From NCBI RefSeq assembly GCF_022698145.1, contig NZ_JALDAX010000028.1:1-64000 (forward strand): a stretch of 64,000 nucleotides of DNA, written 5' to 3'. This document shows positions 20,134 to 28,815 of the stretch, in pieces. The translations under genes and the position numbers were made by a program. How positions within the stretch are numbered: the first letter of the stretch is position 1; the number at the start of each line of letters is the position of its first letter. Below the pieces are notes generated by a model. It saw nothing but the letters and a program-made list of their open reading frames with translations. It was not told the origin of the DNA and searched no databases. The DNA is from Streptomyces spinosisporus (GTDB lineage: Bacteria; Actinomycetota; Actinomycetes; Streptomycetales; Streptomycetaceae).

Positions 20134-20819
20134 CTCCTCCCCCCGGTTCCCTGCTCGCGGCCGAGGACCTGCACAAGGTGTACGGGCCGACCACGGCGCT
20201 CGACGGCGCCGAGTTCTCCATCCACCCCGGCGAGGTCGTAGCCGTGATGGGCCCCTCCGGGTCCGGCAAGTCGACCCTGCTGCACTGCCTCGCGGGGATC
20301 GTGACGCCCGACTCGGGCTCGATCACCTACGGCGGCCGTGAGATGGCGACCATGAGCGACGGCGAGCGCAGTGCGCTGCGGCGCTCCGAGTTCGGCTTCG
20401 TGTTCCAGTTCGGCCAGCTCGTACCGGAGTTGACCTGCGTGGAGAACGTCGCCCTGCCGCTCCGGCTGAACGGCACCTCCCGCAAGGAGGCCGAGCGGAC
20501 CGCGCTGACCTGGATGGAGCGGCTCGAGGTCGACGACCTGAGGAAGAAGCGCCCCGGTGAGGTCTCCGGCGGTCAGGGGCAGCGCGTCGCCGTCGCCCGG
20601 GCCCTGGTCACCAGCCCCCGGGTGCTGTTCGCCGACGAGCCGACCGGCGCGCTCGACTCGCTCAACGGCGAGCGCGTGATGGACCTGCTCACGGACGCGG
20701 CCCGGTCCACCAACGCCGCCGTCGTCCTCGTCACGCACGAGGCACGGGTGGCCGCGTACTCGGACCGCGAGATCGTCGTACGCGACGGCAGGTCCCGGGA
20801 CATGGAGCGCATCGTATGA
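20130..20819 (+). CDS. ABC transporter ATP-binding protein (MacB/LolD type)
   Basis: A 229-residue ATPase that powers the adjacent FtsX-like permease. Walker A is GPSGSGKST, the signature is VSGGQGQRVAVARAL, and Walker B is VLFADEPTGALD followed by a switch His in LVTHEARVA. The start is the GTG at 20130, which overlaps the PadR stop (GTGA). Its own stop overlaps the permease start (ATGA), so padR, ATPase and permease form a tightly coupled operon. Subfamily resembles lipoprotein or antimicrobial-peptide exporters; the substrate is unknown. Confidence 0.95.
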   Translation: MTPPPGSLLAAEDLHKVYGPTTALDGAEFSIHPGEVVAVMGPSGSGKSTLLHCLAGIVTPDSGSITYGGREMATMSDGERSALRRSEFGFVFQFGQLVPELTCVENVALPLRLNGTSRKEAERTALTWMERLEVDDLRKKRPGEVSGGQGQRVAVARALVTSPRVLFADEPTGALDSLNGERVMDLLTDAARSTNAAVVLVTHEARVAAYSDREIVVRDGRSRDMERIV

Positions 20820-23149
20820 AGGCGGGGCACTGGGCCAGGGACCTGGCCCTGGGGGTGCGGTTCGCCTTCAGCGGTGGTCGCGAGGGCTGGACGCGGGCCG
20901 TGCTCACCGCCGTCGGCGTGGGGCTCGGGGTGGCGCTGCTGCTGCTGACGACCGCCATTCCGAGCGCACTGTCCGAGCGGAACGAGCGGGGCAGCGCCCG
21001 GGACGACTTCACGTACACCGGGAAGGTGCTGCCCAGGGGCGACGACACGCTGATCGTCGCCAACACCGACACGACCTTCGACGGTGCGGACGTGCGGGGC
21101 CGGCTGCTGCAGCAGGAGGGGGCGCGGGCGCCGCTGCCGCCGGGCGTCGCGAAGTTCCCGGCGAAGGGCGAGATGGTCGTCTCGCCCGCGCTGAAGAAGC
21201 TGCTCGCGTCCGGCTCCGGCAAGCTGCTGCGCGAACGCATTCCCTACCGCGCCGTGGGCACCATCGCCGACTCCGGGCTGGTCGGGCCCGCCGAACTCTC
21301 CTACTACGCGGGCGCGTCGGGCCTGGAGCGGCATCTGGCCGCCGGCAGCGTCGAGCGCATCCACTACTTCGGGCCCTCCCCCGGACACCAGCAGGAGGGC
21401 CTGGACCCGACCCTGCTGCTGCTCGTCACGATCATCTTCGTGGTGCTGCTGCTGCCCGTCGGTGTGTTCATCGCCGCGGCCGTCCGCTTCGGCGGCGAGC
21501 GCCGCGACCGCCGGCTCGCGGCGCTCCGGCTGGTCGGCGCGGACGGCCGGATGGCCCGCAGGATCGCGGGCGGCGAGGCGCTCGCCGGGGCGCTGCTCGG
21601 ACTCGTCCTCGGCACCGGCTTCTTCCTCACGGGACGTCAGCTGGCGGCGCTGCTGCAGGTGCGGGACATCAGCGTCTTCCCCAGCGACCTCAACCCTTCT
21701 CCCGCGCTCGTCCTGCTCGTGGCCGTCGCGGTGCCCGCCGCCGCCGTCCTCGTCACGCTGTTCGCGCTGCGCGGGGTCGTCATCGAGCCGCTCGGCGTGG
21801 TCCGTACGGCGCGGCCGCCGCGGCGCCGGCTGTGGTGGCGGCTGCTGCTGCCGCTGGCCGGGCTCGGCCTGCTGTCGCCGATGATCGGCCAGGGCAACGA
21901 CAACGGGGACTTCAACCAGTGGATGGTGATCGGCGGCACCGTGCTGCTGCTGGTCGGCGTCACCGCGCTGCTGCCGTGGATCGTCGAGGCCGTGGTGGCC
22001 CGCCTGGACGCCGGTCCGGTCTCCTGGCAACTGGCGGTGCGCAGACTGCAGTTGAGCAGCGGTTCGGCCGCCCGCATGGTCAACGGCATCGCGGTGGCGG
22101 TGGCCGGTGCGGTCGCCCTGCAGATGCTGTTCGCCGGGGTCGAGAGCGACTACACCAAGGAGACGAAGAACGACCTGTCGCGGGCGCAGATGGAGATCTC
22201 CGTGCGCGGTGACGTCCCGCTGTCCGAGGTGGACCACCAGCTCGCCGGGACCGAGGGCGTGCGCCGGGTGACGGCACTCTCGCTGGGCTCGGTCGGCGAC
22301 GGACCGAAGAACCCGGACAACGAGCTGGAGGTGGCCGTCGGCAGCTGCGCGCAGCTGGCCGAGGTGGCCCGGCTGGGGTCGTGCCGCGACGGCGACATCT
22401 TCCGCATCGTCGGCGACGAGTACGGCAGCGACACGAAGAAGCTGATCGCACCGGGCCGCACCCTGTACTTCGACCCCGCCTACGACGGGTCGAGCAGCCA
22501 CACGGCGGCCTGGAAGGTGCCCTCCGGTGTGAAGACCGCCGCCCAGCGCGAGGACCCCACGGGCTACGAGCGCGGCGGACTCCTCGTCACCTCGGGCGCG
22601 CTGCCCGCGGCCGCGACGGCCGGACTGATCCAGAAGGTGTATCTCTCGCTGGACCGGTCGGTGGCGGACGCCGACGAGCACGCGCGCAACACGGCCGCCC
22701 GCCTTGACCCGCTGGCGAGCGTGTACACCCTGGCATCCACCAAGCAGTCGCTGCAGTTCCGGTCCATCCGCACCGGCCTGTTCGTCGGCGCCACCTGCGT
22801 CCTCGTACTGATCGGCGCGAGCCTGCTGGTCTCCCAGCTGGAGCAGTTGCGCGAGCGCAAGAAGCTGCTGTCGTCGCTGGTCGCCTTCGGCACCCGGCGC
22901 CGCACGCTGAGCCTGTCGGTGCTGTGGCAGACGGCGATCCCGATCGCGCTGGGCCTGCTGCTGGCGTCGGTGGTCGGTCTGACGCTGGGCGCGGTGCTGC
23001 TGAAGATGACCGGCACGACGGTGAGCGTGGACTGGGCGAGTGTGCTGTCGATGACGGGCATCGGTGCGGCGGTCGTCCTCACCGTGACCGTGCTCAGCCT
23101 GCCGCCGCTGCTGCGCCTGATGCGCCCGGACGGCCTGCGCACCGAATAA
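20816..23149 (+). CDS. FtsX-like ABC transporter permease
   Basis: A 777-residue membrane protein with one N-terminal helix, a large extracytoplasmic region, three helices in the middle (about 200-345) and a final FtsX domain with three more (about 640-770). Each FtsX unit has the ERRDRRLAALRLVGADGRMAR or ERKKLLSSLVAFGTRRRTLS type loop after the helix. It partners the upstream ATPase, with which it overlaps by 4 nt. Type VII ABC permeases of this form export peptides, lipids or drugs, or transmit signals across the membrane. A strong terminator follows. Confidence 0.9.
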   Translation: MKAGHWARDLALGVRFAFSGGREGWTRAVLTAVGVGLGVALLLLTTAIPSALSERNERGSARDDFTYTGKVLPRGDDTLIVANTDTTFDGADVRGRLLQQEGARAPLPPGVAKFPAKGEMVVSPALKKLLASGSGKLLRERIPYRAVGTIADSGLVGPAELSYYAGASGLERHLAAGSVERIHYFGPSPGHQQEGLDPTLLLLVTIIFVVLLLPVGVFIAAAVRFGGERRDRRLAALRLVGADGRMARRIAGGEALAGALLGLVLGTGFFLTGRQLAALLQVRDISVFPSDLNPSPALVLLVAVAVPAAAVLVTLFALRGVVIEPLGVVRTARPPRRRLWWRLLLPLAGLGLLSPMIGQGNDNGDFNQWMVIGGTVLLLVGVTALLPWIVEAVVARLDAGPVSWQLAVRRLQLSSGSAARMVNGIAVAVAGAVALQMLFAGVESDYTKETKNDLSRAQMEISVRGDVPLSEVDHQLAGTEGVRRVTALSLGSVGDGPKNPDNELEVAVGSCAQLAEVARLGSCRDGDIFRIVGDEYGSDTKKLIAPGRTLYFDPAYDGSSSHTAAWKVPSGVKTAAQREDPTGYERGGLLVTSGALPAAATAGLIQKVYLSLDRSVADADEHARNTAARLDPLASVYTLASTKQSLQFRSIRTGLFVGATCVLVLIGASLLVSQLEQLRERKKLLSSLVAFGTRRRTLSLSVLWQTAIPIALGLLLASVVGLTLGAVLLKMTGTTVSVDWASVLSMTGIGAAVVLTVTVLSLPPLLRLMRPDGLRTE

Positions 23150-23164
23150 ACCGCACAATAACCC

Positions 23165-23200
23165 GCAAGGCCCCTCCCCACGGCCGGGGAGGGGCCTTCG
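23165..23200. terminator. Bidirectional terminator after the FtsX gene
   Basis: AAGGCCCCTCCCC (23167-23179) pairs with GGGGAGGGGCCTT (23186-23198) between the convergent permease and AI-2E-type genes. Confidence 0.85.
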
Positions 23201-23224
23201 CCGTTCACGGACCGACCGCGTAGG

Positions 23225-24598
23225 TCAGACGCCTGCGTCCTCCGCCTCGTCCTTGGGCGTCGCCCCACCGTCGGGTGCCGCGTCGGCCCGGACCGGCTCG
23301 TCCTCGACCTCCTGCGGGGCGGACGGCTGCGGGTGCTCGTCGCCGCCGGGGATGTGCTCCTCGGAGTACGCCCTCAGATACCCGACGACCGTGTTGGTCA
23401 CGGCCACCAGCGGTACGGCGACCACCGCGCCGCCGATGCCCGCCACCATGCCGCCGCCGGCGACGGACAGGACGACCGCGAGCGGATGGACGCGCACGGC
23501 CCGGCCGAGGATGAACGGCTGCAGGATGTGGCCCTCGATCTGCTGGACCGCGAGCACGACGAGGAGCGTCATCACCGCCGTGAACACGCCCTGGGTGACC
23601 AGCGCGACGACCACCGCCAGTGCGCCGGAGGCCACCGCGCCGACGAGCGGGATGAAGGAGAACAGGAAGATGAAGACGGCCAGCGGCACGGCCATCGGCA
23701 CATCGAGGAAGTAGATGCCCAGTCCGATGAAGATGGCGTCGATCAGGGCCACCAGCACCGTGCCGCGCACATAGGCGGTCAGCGTGCGCCAGGCCCGCGG
23801 GCCCGCGCCGGAGATGGCGGGACGGGCGGCGGCGGGGACCAGCTTCAGCGTCCACTCCCAGATGCGCCGGCCGTCGTAGAGCAGGAACAGGGTCGAGAAG
23901 AACGTCAGCAGGATGCCGGTCAGGGCCTCGACCACGACCTGGACGCCCTCGAGGCCCGCGGAGGTGATCTGGTCGCTGTTCGCGCCGACCGCCTCGCGCA
24001 GGTTCTTGGCGATCTGGTTGATCTGCTTGTCGGTGACGTGGAAGGGGCTTTTCAGCAGCCAGTTGCGCAGATCGTCGATGCCGCTCTGGATCTGGTCCGA
24101 GAGGTTGTCGATGTTCTCCATGACCTGCCAGGTCACGAACCAGCCGATCAGCCCCATGACGACGAAGCCGAGGATCGCGGTGAGGGCGGTCGCCGGACCG
24201 CGCGGCACGCCGTGTCGCTTCAGCCGGGCCACCGTGGGCTGCAGCAGCGCCGTGATGAGCAGCGCGACGACGAAGGCGAGCACCACGAGTTGTACGGCGC
24301 TGATGACCCGCATCAGCACCCAGAGCGTGCCCGCGAGCACCAGCAGCCGCCAGCCGGCCTCCGCGGCGACGCGCACGCCCCACGGAACGGCCTGTGCGGG
24401 CTCGGGCCGGGTGGGAGGCGGTGCCGGCGGCTCCGGCCGCGGCTCGGGCGCGGGCTTCGCCGCCCTGCGGCGTGAGGAGGACGAGGCGCCGTCGCCGTCG
24501 CTCTCCCGCTCGACCTCGGCGCGGCGTTCGTCCAACCGCTCACTGACCTCGGTCAGCGAGGCGCCGATCCGACCGAGCCACCCTGGCACTCGCGACAT
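23225..24598 (-). CDS. AI-2E family membrane transporter
   Basis: A 457-residue integral membrane protein. A charged, Pro-rich N-terminal tail (about 1-75) precedes about eight helices with the AI-2E family pattern (for example LLTFFSTLFLLYDGRRIWEW, YVRGTVLVALIDAIFIGLGI, FIPLVGAVASGALAV and VQQIEGHILQPFILGRAVRV). Family members export small molecules or act as sodium/proton antiporters; the function here is unknown. GAGGACGG lies before the ATG at 24598 and decides it over the upstream in-frame GTG at 24631. Confidence 0.9.
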   Translation of the reverse strand: MSRVPGWLGRIGASLTEVSERLDERRAEVERESDGDGASSSSRRRAAKPAPEPRPEPPAPPPTRPEPAQAVPWGVRVAAEAGWRLLVLAGTLWVLMRVISAVQLVVLAFVVALLITALLQPTVARLKRHGVPRGPATALTAILGFVVMGLIGWFVTWQVMENIDNLSDQIQSGIDDLRNWLLKSPFHVTDKQINQIAKNLREAVGANSDQITSAGLEGVQVVVEALTGILLTFFSTLFLLYDGRRIWEWTLKLVPAAARPAISGAGPRAWRTLTAYVRGTVLVALIDAIFIGLGIYFLDVPMAVPLAVFIFLFSFIPLVGAVASGALAVVVALVTQGVFTAVMTLLVVLAVQQIEGHILQPFILGRAVRVHPLAVVLSVAGGGMVAGIGGAVVAVPLVAVTNTVVGYLRAYSEEHIPGGDEHPQPSAPQEVEDEPVRADAAPDGGATPKDEAEDAGV

Positions 24599-24668
24599 GA
24601 TCCGTCCTCTACCCCCGTCTGTCCCCACCACTCCCCCCTGGAGCCGATGCGTCCGACCGTACAGGGCG

Positions 24669-24701
24669 AAAGCCCCTCCCCCTAGGACGGGGAGGGGCTG
24701 C
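24669..24701 (-). terminator. Hairpin terminator after the SLT-type gene
   Basis: AGCCCCTCCCC (24671-24681) pairs with GGGGAGGGGCT (24689-24699), about 40 nt beyond the stop codon of the minus-strand SLT gene. Confidence 0.8.
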
Positions 24702-24737
24702 GCAGGGTTGAGAGGCGGGGCCGCGGGCCCCGACGGC

Positions 24738-25430
24738 TCAGTACCAGCTGTTGGCCTGCCAGAAGGACCAGGCCTCGCACGGGCTGCCGTACCGGCTGTT
24801 CATGTAGTTCAGGCCCCACTTGATCTGGGTGGCCGGGTTCGTCTGCCAGTCGGAGCCGGCGGACGAGTACTTCGAGGCGGGCAGCGCCTGGAAGAGGCCG
24901 TAGGCGCCGGAGCCGGCGTTGACCGCGTGGTAGTTCCAGCTGGACTCGTGGTCCACGATGTTGCTGAAGCACTGGAACTGGCCGCTCGGCACCATCTGCC
25001 GGGCCATCGCCTGGATCTGGGCGACGGTGTACGAGCTCTGTACGGGGAAGTCGGCCGAGGTGGCCTTGCTGCGGCTGGCAGCGGCCTTCGCGTCGGCGCG
25101 CTCCTTGGCCTCCTTGGCGGCCTTCTCCGCCGCTTCCTTCTTCGCGATGGCGGTGTCGGCAGCCGCCTTGCGGGCCGCCTCTTCGGCGTCCTTCTTGGCG
25201 CTGGCGTCGGCCTGGATCGCCTGGGCGTCGGCCTGCTGCGTCAGGGAGGCGGTCTGCACCTGGGCCTGCTGGCCGGTGGGTATGTCCGCCAGGAGCGTGG
25301 CGTCGACTGCCGTCGCTTCGGCGTCGTTGGGCTGGGCAGTGCTGCCCGAGGCAACTCCGACAACGCTTCCGACGGCGGTGACCGCGGTGGCCGAGGCCAC
25401 TGCGAATCCCCGGACCGAAATCCGGCTCAC
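24738..25430 (-). CDS. Secreted transglycosylase SLT-like (lysozyme-fold) protein
   Basis: A 230-residue secreted wall-active protein. The signal peptide (about 1-30, VRGFAVASATAVTAVGSVVG) is followed by an Ala/Lys/Glu-rich coiled coil (about 75-135) and a C-terminal lytic-transglycosylase-like domain with the catalytic Glu in NIVDHESSWNYHAVNAGSGA and YGLFQALPASKY. Two Cys (in QCFSN and SPCEAW) probably form a disulfide. An ATG at 25448 is in frame, but GGAAGGA ahead of the GTG at 25430 favours the latter. A long structured leader precedes it, suggesting RNA-level control, as known for other Streptomyces wall hydrolases. Confidence 0.88.
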   Translation of the reverse strand: MSRISVRGFAVASATAVTAVGSVVGVASGSTAQPNDAEATAVDATLLADIPTGQQAQVQTASLTQQADAQAIQADASAKKDAEEAARKAAADTAIAKKEAAEKAAKEAKERADAKAAASRSKATSADFPVQSSYTVAQIQAMARQMVPSGQFQCFSNIVDHESSWNYHAVNAGSGAYGLFQALPASKYSSAGSDWQTNPATQIKWGLNYMNSRYGSPCEAWSFWQANSWY

Positions 25431-25829
25431 TCGGTTTCCTTCCAGCATCGCCCGCTTCGGTGACCCTGGCGGACGCAATCGTGCCCCTGACGCTGGCCTC
25501 CCCACTGCTTGGTCACGGGAGGCACGGGCCCGGTGGGCAACTCCTGCTGGAGGAGTGCCGCGTGGTGCGCGGGCGGCATACGACGACGCTGTGCAGTTAG
25601 CTGTGGTGCTTCTGTTGTGCCGTACCGCTGGGGGTACCGGTGTGTCGTATGCGGGGCCTGACAGGAGTGAGACTCTGCCGTAACCGGACGCCGGGTGGCA
25701 ATTCTGAGTTGCGTGTGAAAGCTCACATCCCGTTTGACCCCTGGGATTTCGAGAAACAGCAACACGCGAAGGCGCCGCCCCGCTAGGCTCACAGCCTTTG
25801 CGGGACGGCGCCAACGGCCTTGATGTGCC
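25431..25829 (-). promoter_or_regulatory. Long structured 5' leader of the SLT gene
   Basis: About 400 bases without a gene. On the minus strand, the 9-base arm at 25644-25652 pairs with 25576-25584 (GTCGTATGC and its complement), enclosing a small GGTAC hairpin. Nearer the gene, 25537-25546 pairs with 25551-25559 as a hairpin. This looks like a folded leader RNA. I could not match the conserved blocks of the ydaO (c-di-AMP) riboswitch, so no class is assigned. Confidence 0.45.
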
Positions 25830-27155
25830 TCAGATTTGGCCGTCCTCCAGCATTTCGGTCACAAGCGCCGCGATCTGGGACCTCTCGGACCTGGTCAGCG
25901 TCACATGCGCGAAGAGCGGATGCCCCTTCAGCTTCTCCACGACGGCGACCACACCGTCGTAGCGGCCTACGCGCAGATTGTCCCTTTGCGCCACGTCATG
26001 GGTGAGAACCACCCGTGAATTGGCGCCGATTCGGGACAGAACGGTGAGAAGCACATTCCGTTCCAGGGACTGCGCCTCGTCCACGATCACGAACGCGTCG
26101 TGCAGCGAGCGTCCGCGGATGTGGGTGAGCGGAAGGACCTCCAGCATCCCGCGCGCGGTGACCTCTTCGATGACCTCGCGGCTGGTGACCGCGGACAGCG
26201 TGTCGAAGACCGCCTGCGCCCAGGGGCTCATCTTCTCGGCCTCGGAGCCGGGCAGATAGCCGAGCTCCTGCCCGCCCACCGCGTACAGCGGCCGGAAGAC
26301 CATCACCTTCTGGTGCTGCCGCCGCTCCAGCACGGCCTCAAGTCCCGCGCACAGCGCGAGCGCCGACTTTCCGGTGCCGGCCCGGCCGCCCATGGAGACG
26401 ATGCCGACGTCCGGGTCGAGCAGCAGGTCCAGTGCGATCCGCTGCTCGGCGCTACGGCCCTTGATGCCGAAGGCCTCCCGATCACCGCGCACCAGGCGGA
26501 TGTTGCCCTCGGGCGTGACGCGGCCGAGCGCCTTGCCGCGCTCCGACTGAATCGTCAGGCCCGTGTGCACCGGCAGGTCGGACGCCTCGGGCACATACAC
26601 GTGCCCTTCCTCGAAGAGGATGTCCACCTGCTCGCCGGGCAGGGTCAGTTCGGACATTCCGGTCCAGCCGGAGGAGTCCGTGATGGCCAGTTCCGCGCGG
26701 TACTCCTCGGCGAGGAGGCCGACGGAGGAGGCCTTGATCCTGAGCGGCAGATCCTTCGAGACGACGGTGACGTCGAACCCCTCGGCCTGCAGATTGCGGG
26801 CGACCGCGAGGATGCGGGAGTCGTTGTCCCCCAGGCGGTAGCCGCTCGGCAGCACGCTGGGGTCCGAGTGATTGAGCTCGACACGGACGGTCCCGCCCAG
26901 TTCCCCGATCGGGATCGGGGCGTCGAGGCGGCCGTGCCGCACCCGGAACTCGTCGAGCAGGCGCAGTGCCTGCCGGGCGAAGTAGCCGAGTTCGGGATGG
27001 TGCCGCTTCGCCTCCAGCTCCGTGACCACGACGATGGGGAGCACGACCTCGTGCTCGTCGAAGCGGCTCAGGGCGTTCGGGTCGGCCAGCAGGACGCTGG
27101 TGTCGAGAACATAGGTGCGCCGGTCTGGCTTGTGGCGCTTTGTGCTGGTCACCAC
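25830..27155 (-). CDS. PIN-PhoH fusion protein (PhoH2 type) ATPase/ribonuclease
   Basis: A 441-residue cytoplasmic protein. The N-terminal PIN domain (about 13-150, TYVLDTSVLLADPNALSRF with Asp 18 and later acidic residues) is fused to a C-terminal PhoH P-loop ATPase (about 215-440, Walker A GRAGTGKSA at 257-265, Walker B VIVDEAQSL). PhoH2 proteins act as ATP-dependent RNA unwinding and cleaving enzymes. Two consecutive GTG codons (27155 and 27152) can start it; the purine-rich GAGGGGG lies about 12-15 nt upstream. The neighbouring isoprenyl transferase is on the same strand, 323 bases upstream. Confidence 0.93.
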   Translation of the reverse strand: MVTSTKRHKPDRRTYVLDTSVLLADPNALSRFDEHEVVLPIVVVTELEAKRHHPELGYFARQALRLLDEFRVRHGRLDAPIPIGELGGTVRVELNHSDPSVLPSGYRLGDNDSRILAVARNLQAEGFDVTVVSKDLPLRIKASSVGLLAEEYRAELAITDSSGWTGMSELTLPGEQVDILFEEGHVYVPEASDLPVHTGLTIQSERGKALGRVTPEGNIRLVRGDREAFGIKGRSAEQRIALDLLLDPDVGIVSMGGRAGTGKSALALCAGLEAVLERRQHQKVMVFRPLYAVGGQELGYLPGSEAEKMSPWAQAVFDTLSAVTSREVIEEVTARGMLEVLPLTHIRGRSLHDAFVIVDEAQSLERNVLLTVLSRIGANSRVVLTHDVAQRDNLRVGRYDGVVAVVEKLKGHPLFAHVTLTRSERSQIAALVTEMLEDGQI

Positions 27156-27478
27156 GGAAGGACGTACCCCCTCGGATGAGGTCGGGGAGCGACGGAGTGG
27201 AGCTGGGCCGGTCGACGGCCGCGATGCACGGGCCGGTGACCGGCCCTCCGCCTCTTCGTCCGTGCTGTGACCGCACGATCGGGCTGGTGCAAAGGGCCTC
27301 CCGGGCGGACGGCCCCGTGCCGTCCGCTGAGAACCGACACCCGTGGTTCGGGTGTCGACCTGCTTGGCTTATGCCCTCGAACATGCGTCACCATGCCGAC
27401 ACATATGTCGGCGCACCGGTGAACTCCTCGTGACGTCCGTCCCGACGTGGGGTGTTCGCCGGCGCAGGAAGCGGTGCG
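27156..27478 (-). other. Gene-free interval with two tandem hairpins and a palindrome
   Basis: Between the isoprenyl transferase stop and the PhoH start. It contains hairpins GCGGACGGC/GCCGTCCGC (27305-27313 with 27319-27327) and CGACACCCG/CGGGTGTCG (27335-27343 with 27349-27357), and the inverted repeat GCCGACA/TGTCGGC (27395-27401 with 27406-27412). These probably form the terminator of the upstream gene and a PhoH control region. No coding frame is convincing. Confidence 0.5.
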
Positions 27479-28252
27479 TCAGCCGCCGTAGCGCCGGTGC
27501 CGCGCCGCGTAGTCACGCATGGCGCGCAGGAAGTCGACCTTGCGGAAGGCCGGCCAGAAGACCTCACAGAAGTAGTACTCGGAGTGAGCGGTCTGCCACA
27601 GCATGAAACCGGACAGTCGCTGCTCGCCGCTGGTACGGATCACCAGATCGGGGTCGGGCTGGGCGCGGGTGTAGAGATGCCGCCCGATCATGTCGATGTC
27701 GACGGCCTCGGCCAGCTCCTCCATCGGAGTGCCCTTGTCATGGGCGTCCAGCAGCATCGAGCGCACCGCGTCGGCGATCTCCTGCCGGCCGCCGTAGCCG
27801 ATGGCGACGTTGACCAGTATCCCGTCGATGTGGGCGGTGGTCTCCTCCGCCTCCTTCAGCGCGGTCTGCATCGGCGCCGGCAGCAAGTCGGGGGTGCCGA
27901 CGTGGTGCACGCGCCAGCGGCCGTCGGCCGCGAGGGTGCGTACGACGTCCTCGATGATCCCGAGGAGCGGGCCGAGCTCCTCCTGGGGGCGGTCGAAGTT
28001 GTCCGTCGACAGCAGCCAGAGGGTGACCACCTCGACGTCCGTCTCGCTGCACCAGCCGAGGAACTCCTCGATCTTCTCGGCGCCCGCCCGGTGACCGTGC
28101 ACGGTGGTGGAACCCGAGGCCTTCGCCCAGCGACGGTTGCCGTCCATGATGACGCCGATGTGCTTGGGCACCTGAGCGTGGTCCAGGTGCCCCTCCACCC
28201 GGCGTGCGTACAGCCTGACGAGCAGGCTGCGCAGCTTGTCGCGCAGGTTCAC
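27479..28252 (-). CDS. uppS: Isoprenyl transferase (cis-prenyl diphosphate synthase, UppS family)
   Basis: A 257-residue enzyme that adds isopentenyl units in cis to an allylic diphosphate to make long-chain polyprenyl (undecaprenyl/decaprenyl) diphosphate for the wall lipid carrier. The signature HIGVIMDGNRRWAK (31-44, catalytic Asp 37) and the C-terminal PDLVIRTSGEQRLSGFML block are intact. The start is the GTG at 28252 with GGAGGGG upstream. Streptomyces carry more than one cis-prenyltransferase, so this copy may be the short-chain type; the sequence does not decide it. Confidence 0.92.
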   Translation of the reverse strand: MNLRDKLRSLLVRLYARRVEGHLDHAQVPKHIGVIMDGNRRWAKASGSTTVHGHRAGAEKIEEFLGWCSETDVEVVTLWLLSTDNFDRPQEELGPLLGIIEDVVRTLAADGRWRVHHVGTPDLLPAPMQTALKEAEETTAHIDGILVNVAIGYGGRQEIADAVRSMLLDAHDKGTPMEELAEAVDIDMIGRHLYTRAQPDPDLVIRTSGEQRLSGFMLWQTAHSEYYFCEVFWPAFRKVDFLRAMRDYAARHRRYGG

Positions 28253-28815
28253 GTGATTGTCAGCCCCTCCGTACCGATGCGGTCCCCGCGGCTCGCAGCC
28301 TACCCCCGCGCTGCCCTGGGACAGGATTCGGGGTGCGGGGGTGGGGAGTTGGGCGTCCCGGGCGGGTGCGCGCCGAGGCCGGTGCGGGCATGAAAACGGG
28401 CCGGTCCGTGGGGGGGAGACGGACCGGCCCGAGGGGGGGTTTCCACCATAACCCTTTGTAAGTGCCGGTGGGTGCATCGGCGTGCCACAACTACTCTCCG
28501 AAATCGAACGGCGACGCGCCGATGACCGTGGAGCAGCCCTTTCATGGCTGATTCATGGCTGGTTCATGGCCGGTCCGTGGCCGGATCGCAGCGGATTCGC
28601 GTTCGTTCGGCGGCCCGAGCGGGAGTCCCCCGGGTGGGTGACCCAGGTGCGCGACGGGGCTTGACGCGGACACCGGAAAGAAAGAGGGCACCGCGCAGCC
28701 CCCTCCACTGCGCGGTGCCACCGCGCAGCTTTGCTGACGCGAATTACCTTGTCTTGAACTTACGCGACACTTAGGACAGAGGCGAGCCGACCTCGATAAC
28801 AATGTGGAAACCGCG
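28253..28815. other. 563-base gene-free region with hairpins, G-tracts and an 11-base repeat
   Basis: It contains a perfect 13-bp stem (CGGGCCGGTCCGT at 28397-28409 with 28419-28431) whose loop is a G7 run, followed by a second G7 tract at about 28433. Next are four imperfect 11-base units (TTCATGGCTGA type, 28541-28584) and a 12-bp hairpin GGCACCGCGCAG/CTGCGCGGTGCC (28687-28719). Promoters for the divergent or flanking genes must lie here. Short frames inside it lack Shine-Dalgarno and codon bias. Confidence 0.55.

Noticed and set aside
25431..25829. ydaO (c-di-AMP) riboswitch before the SLT gene
   Set aside because: The position is attractive, but the conserved GGGGGACC-type and CCGTCAGCTAACCTCG-type blocks could not be placed.
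28453..28815. tRNA or small gene in the long gap before the methyltransferase
   Set aside because: No cloverleaf could be folded and short frames lack coding bias.
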